A stretch of 26,859 nucleotides of DNA from a virus, in the IMG/VR virus record IMGVR_UViG_3300030329_002963, positions 1 to 26,859 of that record. The stretch is one strand, 5' to 3'. Position numbers and translations under genes: made by a program. The notes under the pieces are model-generated. The model was not told the DNA's origin. It ran no database searches and saw only the letters and a program-made list of their open reading frames with translations. Below are positions 8,924-17,333 of this stretch, piece by piece (position 1 is the stretch's first letter; every line of letters begins with the position of its first letter).

Positions 8924-9004
8924 AACACCCTCCTAATGACATTGTGCAAAGCACCTTATCCTTTACAGAATCAGATGCTCTACACATTTGTCGTTTAAAA
9001 CCTG

Positions 9005-9772
9005 TTACGGAGCTATCTGTAAAAAGATTAGTCCATAATCTCCAGAACCTGTAGGCACAACATTCATCTGTACACCGATTACCTGCTCGTCTTCATTAGT
9101 ACCGTCCCTCTTTAGGTCCTCATAACCACCAGCAGTAGTTGCTCCGCCAACTCTAACATGCTTGCCAAATGTGTCCGCAGTTTGTGAGTTGGAAAGTACA
9201 GCTGCCTCACCCCATGTTTGAAGCCAGCAGTAGTAATCTGCGGTAACAGATGTTGTTGAAACGCCAATAGCTACGTTGGTTACAGTAGTAGGCGATATAA
9301 TAACGTCTTTGTATGTGTTTATACTAAGACCACACAAAGTGTTTGCTGCTGTTGAATCAGTTGCAACCCTAACGGTGTCACCATCGTACAACGTAACTAC
9401 CATACTGTTACCATTAGTTCCTGCTGCATTGCTTGCAATCTTGTAAATAGTTCCTTCGCCAGTACCGTCATTTAGAAAAATGAAACCATCTGCGTACTTG
9501 TCTTTTGCTATAGTTCCTTGGGCTGTAACAGTAATTGTTCCATCTCCAACACTAGCCTGTGCCCCCAAAGGTACATCAACATCATCAGCGGCTGTCGCTG
9601 CTGCTGCTTGTACTATAACGCCTGCATGAAGAGCAGTCCCTGCGTTTTCGGCATATCTAAATGCTCTACCGTCAGGCAAAACCATTCTCGTACCTAAAGC
9701 GTGTAATTTGGTTTCTCCGGTAGCTTTTTCGTCTCCAAAATTACCCCAAATTGTTCCGTATGTAAGTGCCAC
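9005..9772 (-). CDS. Structural protein, head-decoration-like (255 residues)
   Basis: The start codon is GTG at 9772, seven bases after a strong AGGGAGG site. The protein is Gly/Ala/Thr/Val-rich and beta-structured. It begins MALTYGTIWGNFGDEKATGE and ends in a strand-rich GDYGLIFLQIAP. It contains 'R-x-F-R-Y-A-x-N' and 'A-G-x-x-V-Q-A' segments typical of proteins found next to major capsid genes, which are often annotated as capsid decoration or minor capsid proteins. There is no signal peptide or enzymatic motif. Its position in the head block supports a virion role; the exact function is inference. An 81-base non-coding stretch (8924-9004) follows it. Confidence 0.65.
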   Translation of the reverse strand: MALTYGTIWGNFGDEKATGETKLHALGTRMVLPDGRAFRYAENAGTALHAGVIVQAAAATAADDVDVPLGAQASVGDGTITVTAQGTIAKDKYADGFIFLNDGTGEGTIYKIASNAAGTNGNSMVVTLYDGDTVRVATDSTAANTLCGLSINTYKDVIISPTTVTNVAIGVSTTSVTADYYCWLQTWGEAAVLSNSQTADTFGKHVRVGGATTAGGYEDLKRDGTNEDEQVIGVQMNVVPTGSGDYGLIFLQIAP

Positions 9773-9784
9773 AATAGCACCTCC

Positions 9785-10531
9785 CTAATTTTTATTTGTT
9801 AACATCTGCTCCAAGGTCAACGCCCAAACACCTGACCTATGCTTATGAGTTATATGTTGATTAGCAAGCCTGTCTCCATGAAATCCAGTATTATGAATTA
9901 CGCAGAAATACTTGGTCTTCTTGCTTCTCTCAATAACTTCATCCGGCAGCTCAATAGTCGGCTGTTCACTATGATGCAGACAATGTTTTAAGTAACTCTT
10001 CCACGATGAAAACCCAAAGGTATCAACGTGGTTTGTGCAAATATATTTAATTGGAGCAGCTTCCTGTTCCAAATCAGCTTGCAAGATTTCATCAGGAACG
10101 GCATTTCTAAAAACATCAATATCAACTCCGTTTTCAGGAGGACGTAGACGGAAACCTTTCTCGAAGTACGCAGCAAATTGGGATGGATTATTGACTGACA
10201 TACCCTGTGATGTGGGCTGAAAGCCATGATCCACTTCTTCCAATCTGACTGAGGCGTTTTTACCATTACCTTTTTTCCGAACTGTAACAATATGTCGCTG
10301 CCATAAAACGCATCTGCCTGGAGCAGTCCAGAATGGTTCGATACCGTCACGGATGTGCCAGTTATACTCTGATGCAAGCTGTTGCTTTATCTGAGTCCAT
10401 TCGTCTACTCGCCATCTTTCGATGTGCAAACGTAACATTTTTATTTGGCCTTCACGATCAATTTCGCTAAGTCCTTGTTCAAGGTCATAGTCAATATGAA
10501 CGTCCCATTTCTGCAAAGTTGCAAGTGTCAT
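9785..10531 (-). CDS. Late-operon protein with two CHHH zinc-finger-like modules (248 residues)
   Basis: Start ATG 10531 overlaps the previous stop (ATGA) and follows AAGGAG. Residues 1-160 are a mixed domain of unknown type (MTLATLQKWDVHIDYDLEQG...). The C-terminal third has two similar modules: KYICTNHVDTFGF with C165, H168, H183 and H186, and KYFCVIHNTGF with C210, H213, H226 and H229. Both have the aromatic-x-C-x2-H start, a 12-14 residue spacer and an H-x2-H end, as in a C2H2-type finger whose second Cys is His. The gene before it carries two fingers as well. Zinc binding and nucleic-acid or protein contact are inferred. Expression with the capsid genes suggests a virion or assembly role rather than early regulation. 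Confidence 0.65.
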   Translation of the reverse strand: MTLATLQKWDVHIDYDLEQGLSEIDREGQIKMLRLHIERWRVDEWTQIKQQLASEYNWHIRDGIEPFWTAPGRCVLWQRHIVTVRKKGNGKNASVRLEEVDHGFQPTSQGMSVNNPSQFAAYFEKGFRLRPPENGVDIDVFRNAVPDEILQADLEQEAAPIKYICTNHVDTFGFSSWKSYLKHCLHHSEQPTIELPDEVIERSKKTKYFCVIHNTGFHGDRLANQHITHKHRSGVWALTLEQMLTNKN

Positions 10532-11124
10532 GCTGTTCTCCTTCGTTTGTGCCGACTGCGACTTCTTTTACGTTTAGAAGGAGTCACGCTCCGCTCAACT
10601 ACACCGGAAATAGCCCTAGCTACCTGTTCTTTACGCAGGTAATTAGGTAATGATTCTTGCAAGCTGAATTGGTAAATCAACTGTTCTTCGATAATTCCCT
10701 GATGCTTTTCGTAAGCATCCTTAATATTTGCAATGTGCTTTTGCGTAGAATTAGAACGTCCTGTGAATGTAAGGTTACATCCAGTACACGTTGATTCTTT
10801 ATCTACTGCATTAGCGTGTTTTTCGCCTTCTTCTCTGACAGACTTAGCATGTCTTGCAACATCACCGTCAAAACTCGAAGTAAAAGTACACTCGCTGCAT
10901 CTGATAATCACTTTCTTTAAGTAAAGATCATTTGCGGAATTTCTTGAAAATGGCTCTGTCCAGTTTTTTCCAATTACATCCCATAAACGAACTTTATTTT
11001 GAGCATCATCTTCTACAGATGTAATTACTCGGTCACGATTACCGTTTTCAACCTGCTTTCGCAAATCTTTATACTGCGTATTCGATACCTCAAATTCTTT
11101 TGTGTCATCTATCAAAGTCGGCAA
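10528..11124 (-). CDS. Protein with two zinc-finger-like modules and an Arg/Lys tail, TTG start (198 residues)
   Basis: The only possible start is TTG at 11124, eight bases after AAGGA, because a TGA lies upstream in frame and no early Met exists. Residues 76-103 give C76-x2-C79-x12-H92-x10-H103. Residues 113-141 give C113-x2-C116-x13-H130-x10-H141. Both follow an 'I-R-C-S-E-C / T-C-T-G-C-N-L-T-F' type knuckle and so look like two duplicated fingers with an unusually long His-His gap. The last 17 residues (SKRKRSRSRHKRRRTA) are protamine-like. The gene lies directly after the capsid gene and is coupled to a second finger protein, so binding to packaged DNA or a head-assembly role is a reasonable guess. 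No known family is recognised. Confidence 0.65.
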   Translation of the reverse strand: MPTLIDDTKEFEVSNTQYKDLRKQVENGNRDRVITSVEDDAQNKVRLWDVIGKNWTEPFSRNSANDLYLKKVIIRCSECTFTSSFDGDVARHAKSVREEGEKHANAVDKESTCTGCNLTFTGRSNSTQKHIANIKDAYEKHQGIIEEQLIYQFSLQESLPNYLRKEQVARAISGVVERSVTPSKRKRSRSRHKRRRTA

Positions 11125-11135
11125 TGTTCAATTCC

Positions 11136-12023
11136 TTATAAAGTGCTTGCTGTGTCACTTAGAATTTCAACACCGTGGACATCCACTCGTTGTGACTCAC
11201 CCCATTCCTGGAATATGCCGTATTCTATAGCTCTCAAGGAGTTGTCATCTTCCTCTGTAGTTTCAGCTTCGTTAGCCATGACTAATATCATGGAATCGTC
11301 TGCAAAAACCGCTCCTTTTGATGTGTTTCCAGAACTTCTACTGATAACACCGGAATGGAATATCTGGACTCCGTAAAGTCTGTCATTACCTTTCCACCAT
11401 CGTTGAATCATGTCATCGCCAAAACCGGCAGGTCTTCCACCTGCTGCTGTACCTGGGTCTGATATGTCCAATATGATGTCGCTAATCTGCTCGATATGCA
11501 GAGAAGCTCTTAAAGGCATTGGTGCAGGACCATATGATGAACTGTTGTCTGTCATAAGGTATGCAACTGCTCCTCTAAAGTGTGTAACGTCAAGAGTGCC
11601 GCTACCTGGCGATGATTTTGTAAACGAATCATAAAGCGTTACAACGTCATTAGCCATCTTTCGCCTGAGAGAGTTAGCAAGTAGAGTTCCTGTAGTCGAA
11701 ACCACGTTAGAATCTCCCTGCCTTCTGATCAATCGCTTTGAAACTGTAGCTATGATGCCATGTTCACTTGGAGTGATCGATAAACTGTTTGTCACTAACT
11801 GCTCTGACTGAGATAAATCAACGCCTTCAGACAATGCAGAAGCATTACTCATTCTGGCGTAAGTTAGAACGTCCCATTGTTTGTGTCCCTGTGGAATACG
11901 TTCATTAGTTATCAAATCTGGGTCTGGTGCAGCCGGCTCAAATGCTTCTTTAGCAGAAGCAACAAGTATTTTTTGTCCAGAGGACATATTACTGGTTGAA
12001 GAAATTGATAAGCCTGTAGCCAT
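11136..12023 (-). CDS. Probable major capsid protein (HK97-like fold expected, 295 residues)
   Basis: It follows the scaffold-like gene after 19 bases, with a strong GGGAGG site before ATG 12023. The sequence shows features of capsid proteins of N4/P22-like short-tailed phages: an N-terminal segment with IPQGHKQWDVLTYARM; a SLSITPSEHGIIATVSKRLI strand region; a helical NSLRRKMANDVVTLYDSFT 'spine' segment; GGRPAGFGDDMIQRWWKGND; and a C-terminal QEWGESQRVDVHGVEILSD strand. Length matches small HK97-type capsids. I identified it by this pattern and by gene order (portal, virion proteins, scaffold, capsid), not by a clear motif, because capsid proteins lack catalytic residues. Confidence 0.8.
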   Translation of the reverse strand: MATGLSISSTSNMSSGQKILVASAKEAFEPAAPDPDLITNERIPQGHKQWDVLTYARMSNASALSEGVDLSQSEQLVTNSLSITPSEHGIIATVSKRLIRRQGDSNVVSTTGTLLANSLRRKMANDVVTLYDSFTKSSPGSGTLDVTHFRGAVAYLMTDNSSSYGPAPMPLRASLHIEQISDIILDISDPGTAAGGRPAGFGDDMIQRWWKGNDRLYGVQIFHSGVISRSSGNTSKGAVFADDSMILVMANEAETTEEDDNSLRAIEYGIFQEWGESQRVDVHGVEILSDTASTL

Positions 12024-12042
12024 ATCATCCTCCCTTTAAATT

Positions 12043-12798
12043 TTATTGTAGTTTTTGTACCAAAGTCTGATACTCAGCCTTTTCTATCTTGCCCTCGATA
12101 TATGCACTTCGTACATCATCCAGGTTTTTATAACTAGGAGCTGCTTTACCGCTCGGTTGGTCTACCGGTGGCGATACTGTAGTAGGCTTCTGAGTCTGTG
12201 GCTGCTGTGGACTAGGCTGTTGTGGAGGAGTACCTCCTTTAGCCCTTACAGCGTTGCCTACCGATTCAGCAAACTGTGCACTACGCTGCTCTGGGGTCAG
12301 ACTGTTAGTCGGATCAAGAGCACTGTAACGCAAGTTAGGGTCGTTTCTATCTAAACCCATACTTTCAACGAATTTATAGATTTGCTCCCACTGCTGTTGT
12401 GCCTGGTCAGGTGTTGCCTGCTGCTGAGTTTGACTCGGTTGAGGCTGTGCCTGTTGCACGTTCTGCTTTCTGAGCTCTTCCATTTCGTTGAGTAGTGGGG
12501 CAACGACCGCCCTTTGCTCCTCATCCAGATTTTCAAGATATGCCTTTTTTTCCATCTCATTTCTCATGCCGCTGAACTGTTGTTCCGCCCATGTTTGAGT
12601 ATCCCTTCTGATGGCATTAAGGCCATTGTCAACAAGTCCCTGTAAACCACGATTCTCTGACCTCAGCTGCTGTAATTCGTTTTGAATGTTCGTCAGCTGG
12701 TCAGGTGTGACGTACTGCGGAGTGGCTGCTACTTCGCCCTGCTCCTCGTCTAGGCTCTGCTGATCCTGTGTTACCTCGTCATTCTGGTTGTTAACCAT
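12043..12798 (-). CDS. Probable head scaffolding protein (251 residues)
   Basis: ATG 12798 follows AGGAGG. The protein is extremely hydrophilic and Gln/Pro/Glu-rich. Residues about 30-75 and 85-115 are coiled-coil (LQQLRSENRGLQGLVDN; EEQRAVVAPLLNEMEELRKQ). Residues about 115-140 and 190-215 are low-complexity Gln/Pro runs. The C-terminus is a short charged helix (DVRSAYIEGKIEKAEYQTLV). An elongated helical, Gln-rich protein immediately before the capsid gene fits the internal scaffold that guides procapsid assembly and is then removed. It is the first gene after the terminator at 12841-12887, so its transcription may be set separately. Confidence 0.75.
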   Translation of the reverse strand: MVNNQNDEVTQDQQSLDEEQGEVAATPQYVTPDQLTNIQNELQQLRSENRGLQGLVDNGLNAIRRDTQTWAEQQFSGMRNEMEKKAYLENLDEEQRAVVAPLLNEMEELRKQNVQQAQPQPSQTQQQATPDQAQQQWEQIYKFVESMGLDRNDPNLRYSALDPTNSLTPEQRSAQFAESVGNAVRAKGGTPPQQPSPQQPQTQKPTTVSPPVDQPSGKAAPSYKNLDDVRSAYIEGKIEKAEYQTLVQKLQ

Positions 12799-12840
12799 AT
12801 TAATTTACCTCCTGGATGAACTTACGTTCCTGTCCTTAAA

Positions 12841-12887
12841 TAAAAAAACCCAACTCCGGTCTTCTAAGGAAAACTCGAAATTGGGAT
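12841..12887 (-). terminator. Rho-independent terminator inside the late gene block
   Basis: Read on the minus strand, CCCAA (12885-12881) pairs with TTGGG (12053+ region at 12853-12849 on the plus strand as CCCAA). An inner stem GTTTTC/GAAGAC with loop CTTA extends the hairpin, and it is followed at once by seven U residues (plus-strand A-run 12842-12848). It lies after the 59-residue gene and before the scaffold gene. It should stop or reduce read-through from the packaging genes into the capsid genes. Confidence 0.7.
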
Positions 12888-12921
12888 ACTAATGGTATCT
12901 GCTATTAAATTGTTAAACCAA

Positions 12922-13101
12922 TTATTTAACTATTTCTTCGTCACTGTCAAGATGATAACGCACAAGATGCGTTCTGCCATGACGTTTTGCCATTATCGTT
13001 ATGACATCATCTTCTTTTACTGCCATCTTCTGCTGTCTTCCTGTTGGGCAGCATTCACATAAAATATCTTCTACTGTTCTAATTCTTTTGAATTGTTCCA
13101 T
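12922..13101 (-). CDS. Small hypothetical protein (59 residues) overlapping the end of the 1420-residue gene
   Basis: ATG at 13101 lies inside the last codons of the 1420-residue gene (31-base overlap, other frame), and TAA is at 12924-12922. The product MEQFKRIRTVEDILCECCPT... continues with MAVKEDDVITIMAKRHGRTH and ends LDSDEEIVK. It has a C-x-C-C cluster (residues 15-18) and a beta-like, charged C-terminal part that resembles a small SH3- or S1-like barrel in composition only. The ribosome site is weak (GGTAA), so it would rely on coupling. The terminator follows 35 bases later, which fits an operon-end gene. Confidence 0.6.
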   Translation of the reverse strand: MEQFKRIRTVEDILCECCPTGRQQKMAVKEDDVITIMAKRHGRTHLVRYHLDSDEEIVK

Positions 13102-16100
13102 GTTACCGGTCTGGCTGCTATTTCCCTTTCATCTTGGTCTACATTATCAGGATGCTTTAAAGTATCTATATATCCCCACCTAAACAAAAACCTTTCTACT
13201 TTGGCATTGCTCATGCGGAAATGTAATCTTCCTTTCGACTGAGCTGAAGCTACTTCTTTAAACATAGGGTAGTCTTCAAGCATTTCCTCTCTTTGATATC
13301 CTCTTGCTTTCAGATATTCCTTCCACTTAGGAACAAGATTTCCATGCCCTGTTTGTTTTAAGATGATTTCTCCTATTTCCCAATAAGGAGCTATTGCTTT
13401 TCTGCCTTGGTCAAGTTCCTGAAGCAAAGGAGGCTTATTTACACTGAGTCTTTCTCTGACATAAGCTAAGTTTGGTGTACCCCATTCCTGCTCAAACAGA
13501 TCAATAGCTTCCTGCTGCTTTGCATAATCAAATTCGCCATCTATTTCGTTATAGAAATCTCCTGCAATCACTTCTTTTACATATGCTTCATACGCAAGGT
13601 CCTCAAGGTGTGCTCTTGGGTTCTGGCTTTCTTCGTTCAGCATATCTGCTGTTTCCTGATGTTCTTCATATATCATGTCGTAGTTAAAAGAAAGAGCAAA
13701 TCCTAATTTAGAACGCCTTTCTCTAAATTCCTGCGGAGTTATGTGTCCAGGTACAGTATCAGGCAGATGGAATCTATTTATTTCTTCTTGAAGGTCGGCA
13801 TCGTATTTTTCTCTGGTTTGATTTAAAGCCTCTCTATAATCGGCTACTTCCTCACGCTTTTCCCTTAAAGCACTAATTTCAAACGCTTCGTCCTGTATCT
13901 TCTGTAATTGAGGATACATATTCATTACCTTAGTTCTGTCAACTTTATTCAGCTCGTCCCATGTTTTGCCGGTAGATTTCATTGCATATACATTAAAATG
14001 TTCTTTAAACCTGTCCCATTGACCTACAGGAAACGATCTTAAACCCATAAATTCAGCAGGCGGTGCAATCGCCCCTGCTCTTGGTTGATCAAACAACATT
14101 CCTGATACCCAGAAAGGCATCATATTTTCACCTGCTACTGTTTTTATTATTTGACCAGCATTTTCTGTAGTGGGTTCTCCCATGTAGTTTCTGCCGCTTA
14201 TCATATCCCATCCTGTACCCGTCAAAGGAGCTATCTGGCTGCGAACAAAGTTTTTAACTGCATTATCAGTATCAAAAACATTAAAGGATTTTTTAGGGTC
14301 TTCAATTGTATCTGAAACAAATCTTCCCATAAACCTTGCTGTAGAAAGAAACGCTGAACCAATACCAACATTGGTATTACCTATTTTATACGTTAGAAAC
14401 TTTCCACTTGTAGGATCAAGGTTCGGAGTCTGATTAAGGTGATGACCAAGGTAGGAGTAATACATTATAGCCGCTGCCGTCATGTGCCCCATAGCATCTC
14501 TAGCAAGTTCACCCTGCAAATTACCTCTAAAGATATCTCTCATCAATCCGTATGTAGCAAGTCTGTATCTTGGAGCAAACATAAGCATTGCTCCCATAGC
14601 CTGCTGTGTTGTAGGTCTTAAACCCATTCCTGCCATACTGACAGTACCTGTCATCTTATTGATATGAGAGCCAAGCTGCCGTAACGCTTCCTCTTTCGGT
14701 AATCCGCTTTTTAAAGCCATTGGTTTTAAGCCTTTCCACATTTCAACTTTTGCCATGCTAAGTGCACTTTCAAAGTTTCTTTCGACAGCATCAAGTACCA
14801 CGTTTACAGGTGTTCCCATTTTTGGAATCCTTCCAAGCTGTCGCAAACCTCCACCCTTACCCATAGACTCAACAAATTCGTTTAGTGCACCGTGCATGAC
14901 ATCGTAATCATACATTTCTCTTACAGCATCCCAATTTTCATCTAAATATTTAGCAAGTACATTTTCTCTTTTCAAAGCGAATCTGCTGTTTTTTATGCTA
15001 ACCTGTCCACCGACAAGTGCCTGCATGGATTTACCTACTACATTCCTCCACATTTTATTGTCAGTCAATGCAAGAGGTAACAGGTGTATGAAATATACTC
15101 CGAGGTCTATACCTGCCATCATTGTTCTAGCAGTAGCCTGAGTCCCCTGTGCTATACGCAAAATTGCATTGCCTGACGATGTTCTTTCTTTTATGGATTT
15201 AGAAACGAACTGCCATTCTTTCATTTTAAGATTATCAAACGGTTCATCAACTCTTGTGAAATTTCTGCTTTTTATTACATCCACAAGTTCTTCAGGTGTT
15301 CCTATCTTTCCTGCAAGACCAGTCATGGGAAAACTAAACTCACCTGGATGTTTTCCTGCCATTTTAAGTATTCTGGCTTTTTCCTTTCTCAATATTATTT
15401 CGTTTTGTTCTGCTTCCTTTAATGTCTTCTTCACCTGTTCACGCAAATCTTTTAATTCTTTTTGCAGACCTTTACCTTTTAAGCCAAGTCTTTTCATAGT
15501 GACATCTGTACCTGCTGCGATATCAGCTCTGCGTGGCTTTGCAAAACTAACTAATCTTGCAATTTCCTGCCACCTGTTATCAAGCTCTAGGTCGTTATTC
15601 ACTATAGCTTTTCTACCTGAATAGTTTTTTGACATTTTGCCAGGTGAAACGATTCTTCCTTCTTTGGGATCTAAAATTTTTCTTGCAGGTGCACCGTATT
15701 TTAAAGTTGTATTTATCGACTTTATCATTTTTTTAAGGCCATTCCGCCTTGCTATAGCAGCATCAAGCTGTTGACCATACTTGGGATCCATACGGCTAAG
15801 AATACTTTTCATGTAAGGATTCATGTAATCTATGAGCTGCTGGTCTAGCATACGCTGATACATAGATGTCCATAACAAAGCTACCTGCTGCATCGGATCG
15901 CCTCTGTATCCTGCTTTATACGCTTCAGCAGCGTGTTGATAAAGTCTTGGTTTTTCTTCAGCCCCTTTTGCTCCCAAAGCACCTTTAGTAGAAGTTTTTA
16001 ATTTAATAACCTCGTCATCAAAGGTTTTGAAAAACTGCCAATGGTTAGGAAAATACTGTCCTTCCACATCGTCTACTAATTGTAGGTCAGGGTCGAGCTT

Positions 16101-17333
16101 ACCCCTGTAAGCACCTCTGTCTACAGTCTTTTGCCTTAATTCTCCTGTTATATTTTTAAATTCATCAAACCAATTTTTTTGTTGACTGGTTAGTATAAAT
16201 TGATTTGGGTTCTGTGCCACTTCCTGAAATGAATGTGTTCCTTTTACTAAACGAGTAGGAGATTCTAATTTGCTAAATGTACCTGCAAATTCTTCATCTA
16301 AATTAAATATTTTATTTGCATCTCCTACAGCACCTATAAATCTCTGCATCACTATTTTAGCAGCTGTATCAACACCTTCCTGACCTCTTATACTTGCTAT
16401 CCACCATCTGTGACCAGGATTGGTAGGGTCTGCAAGAGCATTGATACCTACTTTTTCAAACAGTAAATCTTTAACTCTTCTTGTAGCTTCCTTTAATTTC
16501 ATTTCACCAAACAAATCAATCTTGAAATTAGCTTGTGTCTGTTCTACGTTTTCACCGATTTTCGCACTATATTTAGGCATTCCTTCTTCTATTAAATCGT
16601 GAATAGGTTTAACATCAGGCAATGTTCCTTCAGCCGTTTCTTTCACGCCTGTTTCAACAGCTTCCTTTACAGGCTCAACAGCACCTGGTTTAATTACCTT
16701 TTTGGCTACTTTAGCACCCTTGCCAACGCCCTTAAATCCATATTTAATTCCTTTTATCCCTGCACCAATTAATCTCGGAGCAAGTAAATACTCAGCAGGA
16801 TTAAGTGCACTTAAAGCTATTTGTTCCCACCAAGGTCTATCTGACCTTATTTGTTTTACATCATCCAGCATGTCTTTCATTTCCCTGTATTTTTCAGAAG
16901 AAAACAATGCACCCCATTCCCATTGATTTTTATCTTTATCGAAATACTGGTCAAGCCGAGCCACAGCTTTTTTACTCTGTTCATTTTTAGGGTCTATACC
17001 AAGAAGTTTATTTCCTAATAAATAAGGAACAAGTTCAGGTACAAATTCATAAATTCCATATGCAGTTTTCAGAGCTTCTGTAGCAGGTTTTTCTATTACA
17101 TCAGGTATAGCTTTATCGAGAAAACCAAACATACTTTTGTCTGGAGCTGCCGTTTTAGCAGCTTCTACATTCTGCTGAACCTGTCTATCGTTATATTCCT
17201 GCTGTGCCCATTGAGAACCTTCCTGAGCACGTTGATTTCTTTTTATAATCTTAGCTTGGTTAGACAGTTTTATCAGCTCTCTAAAAGATCGTTCCTGCTC
17301 GTCCTGTGCATTGTTTCTTCTTGGAGATACCAT
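13071..17333 (-). CDS. Very large virion-associated protein, possible DNA-ejection protein (1420 residues)
   Basis: ATG 17333 abuts the stop of the 700-residue gene. The protein is mostly helical. Residues 1-60 are charged (MVSPRRNNAQDEQERSF). Around residues 183-215 there is a Gly/Lys amphipathic stretch (LIGAGIKGIKYGFKGVGKGA), the kind found in membrane-active segments. Hydrophobic patches lie near residues 740 (MAGIDLGVYFIHLLPLAL), 920 (MGAMLMFAPRYRLATYGLM) and 958 (MTAAAIMYYSYLGHH). The C-terminal 300 residues are charged and coiled. No protease, transglycosylase or polymerase motif was found by eye. Size, position between portal and capsid, and membrane-active segments suggest an internal head protein ejected with the DNA, as in short-tailed phages. 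Large 'polyvalent'-type proteins are an alternative. Confidence 0.6.
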   Translation of the reverse strand: MVSPRRNNAQDEQERSFRELIKLSNQAKIIKRNQRAQEGSQWAQQEYNDRQVQQNVEAAKTAAPDKSMFGFLDKAIPDVIEKPATEALKTAYGIYEFVPELVPYLLGNKLLGIDPKNEQSKKAVARLDQYFDKDKNQWEWGALFSSEKYREMKDMLDDVKQIRSDRPWWEQIALSALNPAEYLLAPRLIGAGIKGIKYGFKGVGKGAKVAKKVIKPGAVEPVKEAVETGVKETAEGTLPDVKPIHDLIEEGMPKYSAKIGENVEQTQANFKIDLFGEMKLKEATRRVKDLLFEKVGINALADPTNPGHRWWIASIRGQEGVDTAAKIVMQRFIGAVGDANKIFNLDEEFAGTFSKLESPTRLVKGTHSFQEVAQNPNQFILTSQQKNWFDEFKNITGELRQKTVDRGAYRGKLDPDLQLVDDVEGQYFPNHWQFFKTFDDEVIKLKTSTKGALGAKGAEEKPRLYQHAAEAYKAGYRGDPMQQVALLWTSMYQRMLDQQLIDYMNPYMKSILSRMDPKYGQQLDAAIARRNGLKKMIKSINTTLKYGAPARKILDPKEGRIVSPGKMSKNYSGRKAIVNNDLELDNRWQEIARLVSFAKPRRADIAAGTDVTMKRLGLKGKGLQKELKDLREQVKKTLKEAEQNEIILRKEKARILKMAGKHPGEFSFPMTGLAGKIGTPEELVDVIKSRNFTRVDEPFDNLKMKEWQFVSKSIKERTSSGNAILRIAQGTQATARTMMAGIDLGVYFIHLLPLALTDNKMWRNVVGKSMQALVGGQVSIKNSRFALKRENVLAKYLDENWDAVREMYDYDVMHGALNEFVESMGKGGGLRQLGRIPKMGTPVNVVLDAVERNFESALSMAKVEMWKGLKPMALKSGLPKEEALRQLGSHINKMTGTVSMAGMGLRPTTQQAMGAMLMFAPRYRLATYGLMRDIFRGNLQGELARDAMGHMTAAAIMYYSYLGHHLNQTPNLDPTSGKFLTYKIGNTNVGIGSAFLSTARFMGRFVSDTIEDPKKSFNVFDTDNAVKNFVRSQIAPLTGTGWDMISGRNYMGEPTTENAGQIIKTVAGENMMPFWVSGMLFDQPRAGAIAPPAEFMGLRSFPVGQWDRFKEHFNVYAMKSTGKTWDELNKVDRTKVMNMYPQLQKIQDEAFEISALREKREEVADYREALNQTREKYDADLQEEINRFHLPDTVPGHITPQEFRERRSKLGFALSFNYDMIYEEHQETADMLNEESQNPRAHLEDLAYEAYVKEVIAGDFYNEIDGEFDYAKQQEAIDLFEQEWGTPNLAYVRERLSVNKPPLLQELDQGRKAIAPYWEIGEIILKQTGHGNLVPKWKEYLKARGYQREEMLEDYPMFKEVASAQSKGRLHFRMSNAKVERFLFRWGYIDTLKHPDNVDQDEREIAARPVTWNNSKELEQ

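Noticed and set aside
9988-10377. Alternate minus-strand frame inside the CHHH finger gene (129 codons)
   Set aside because: It would displace the conserved Cys/His spacing of the finger gene and has no ribosome site.
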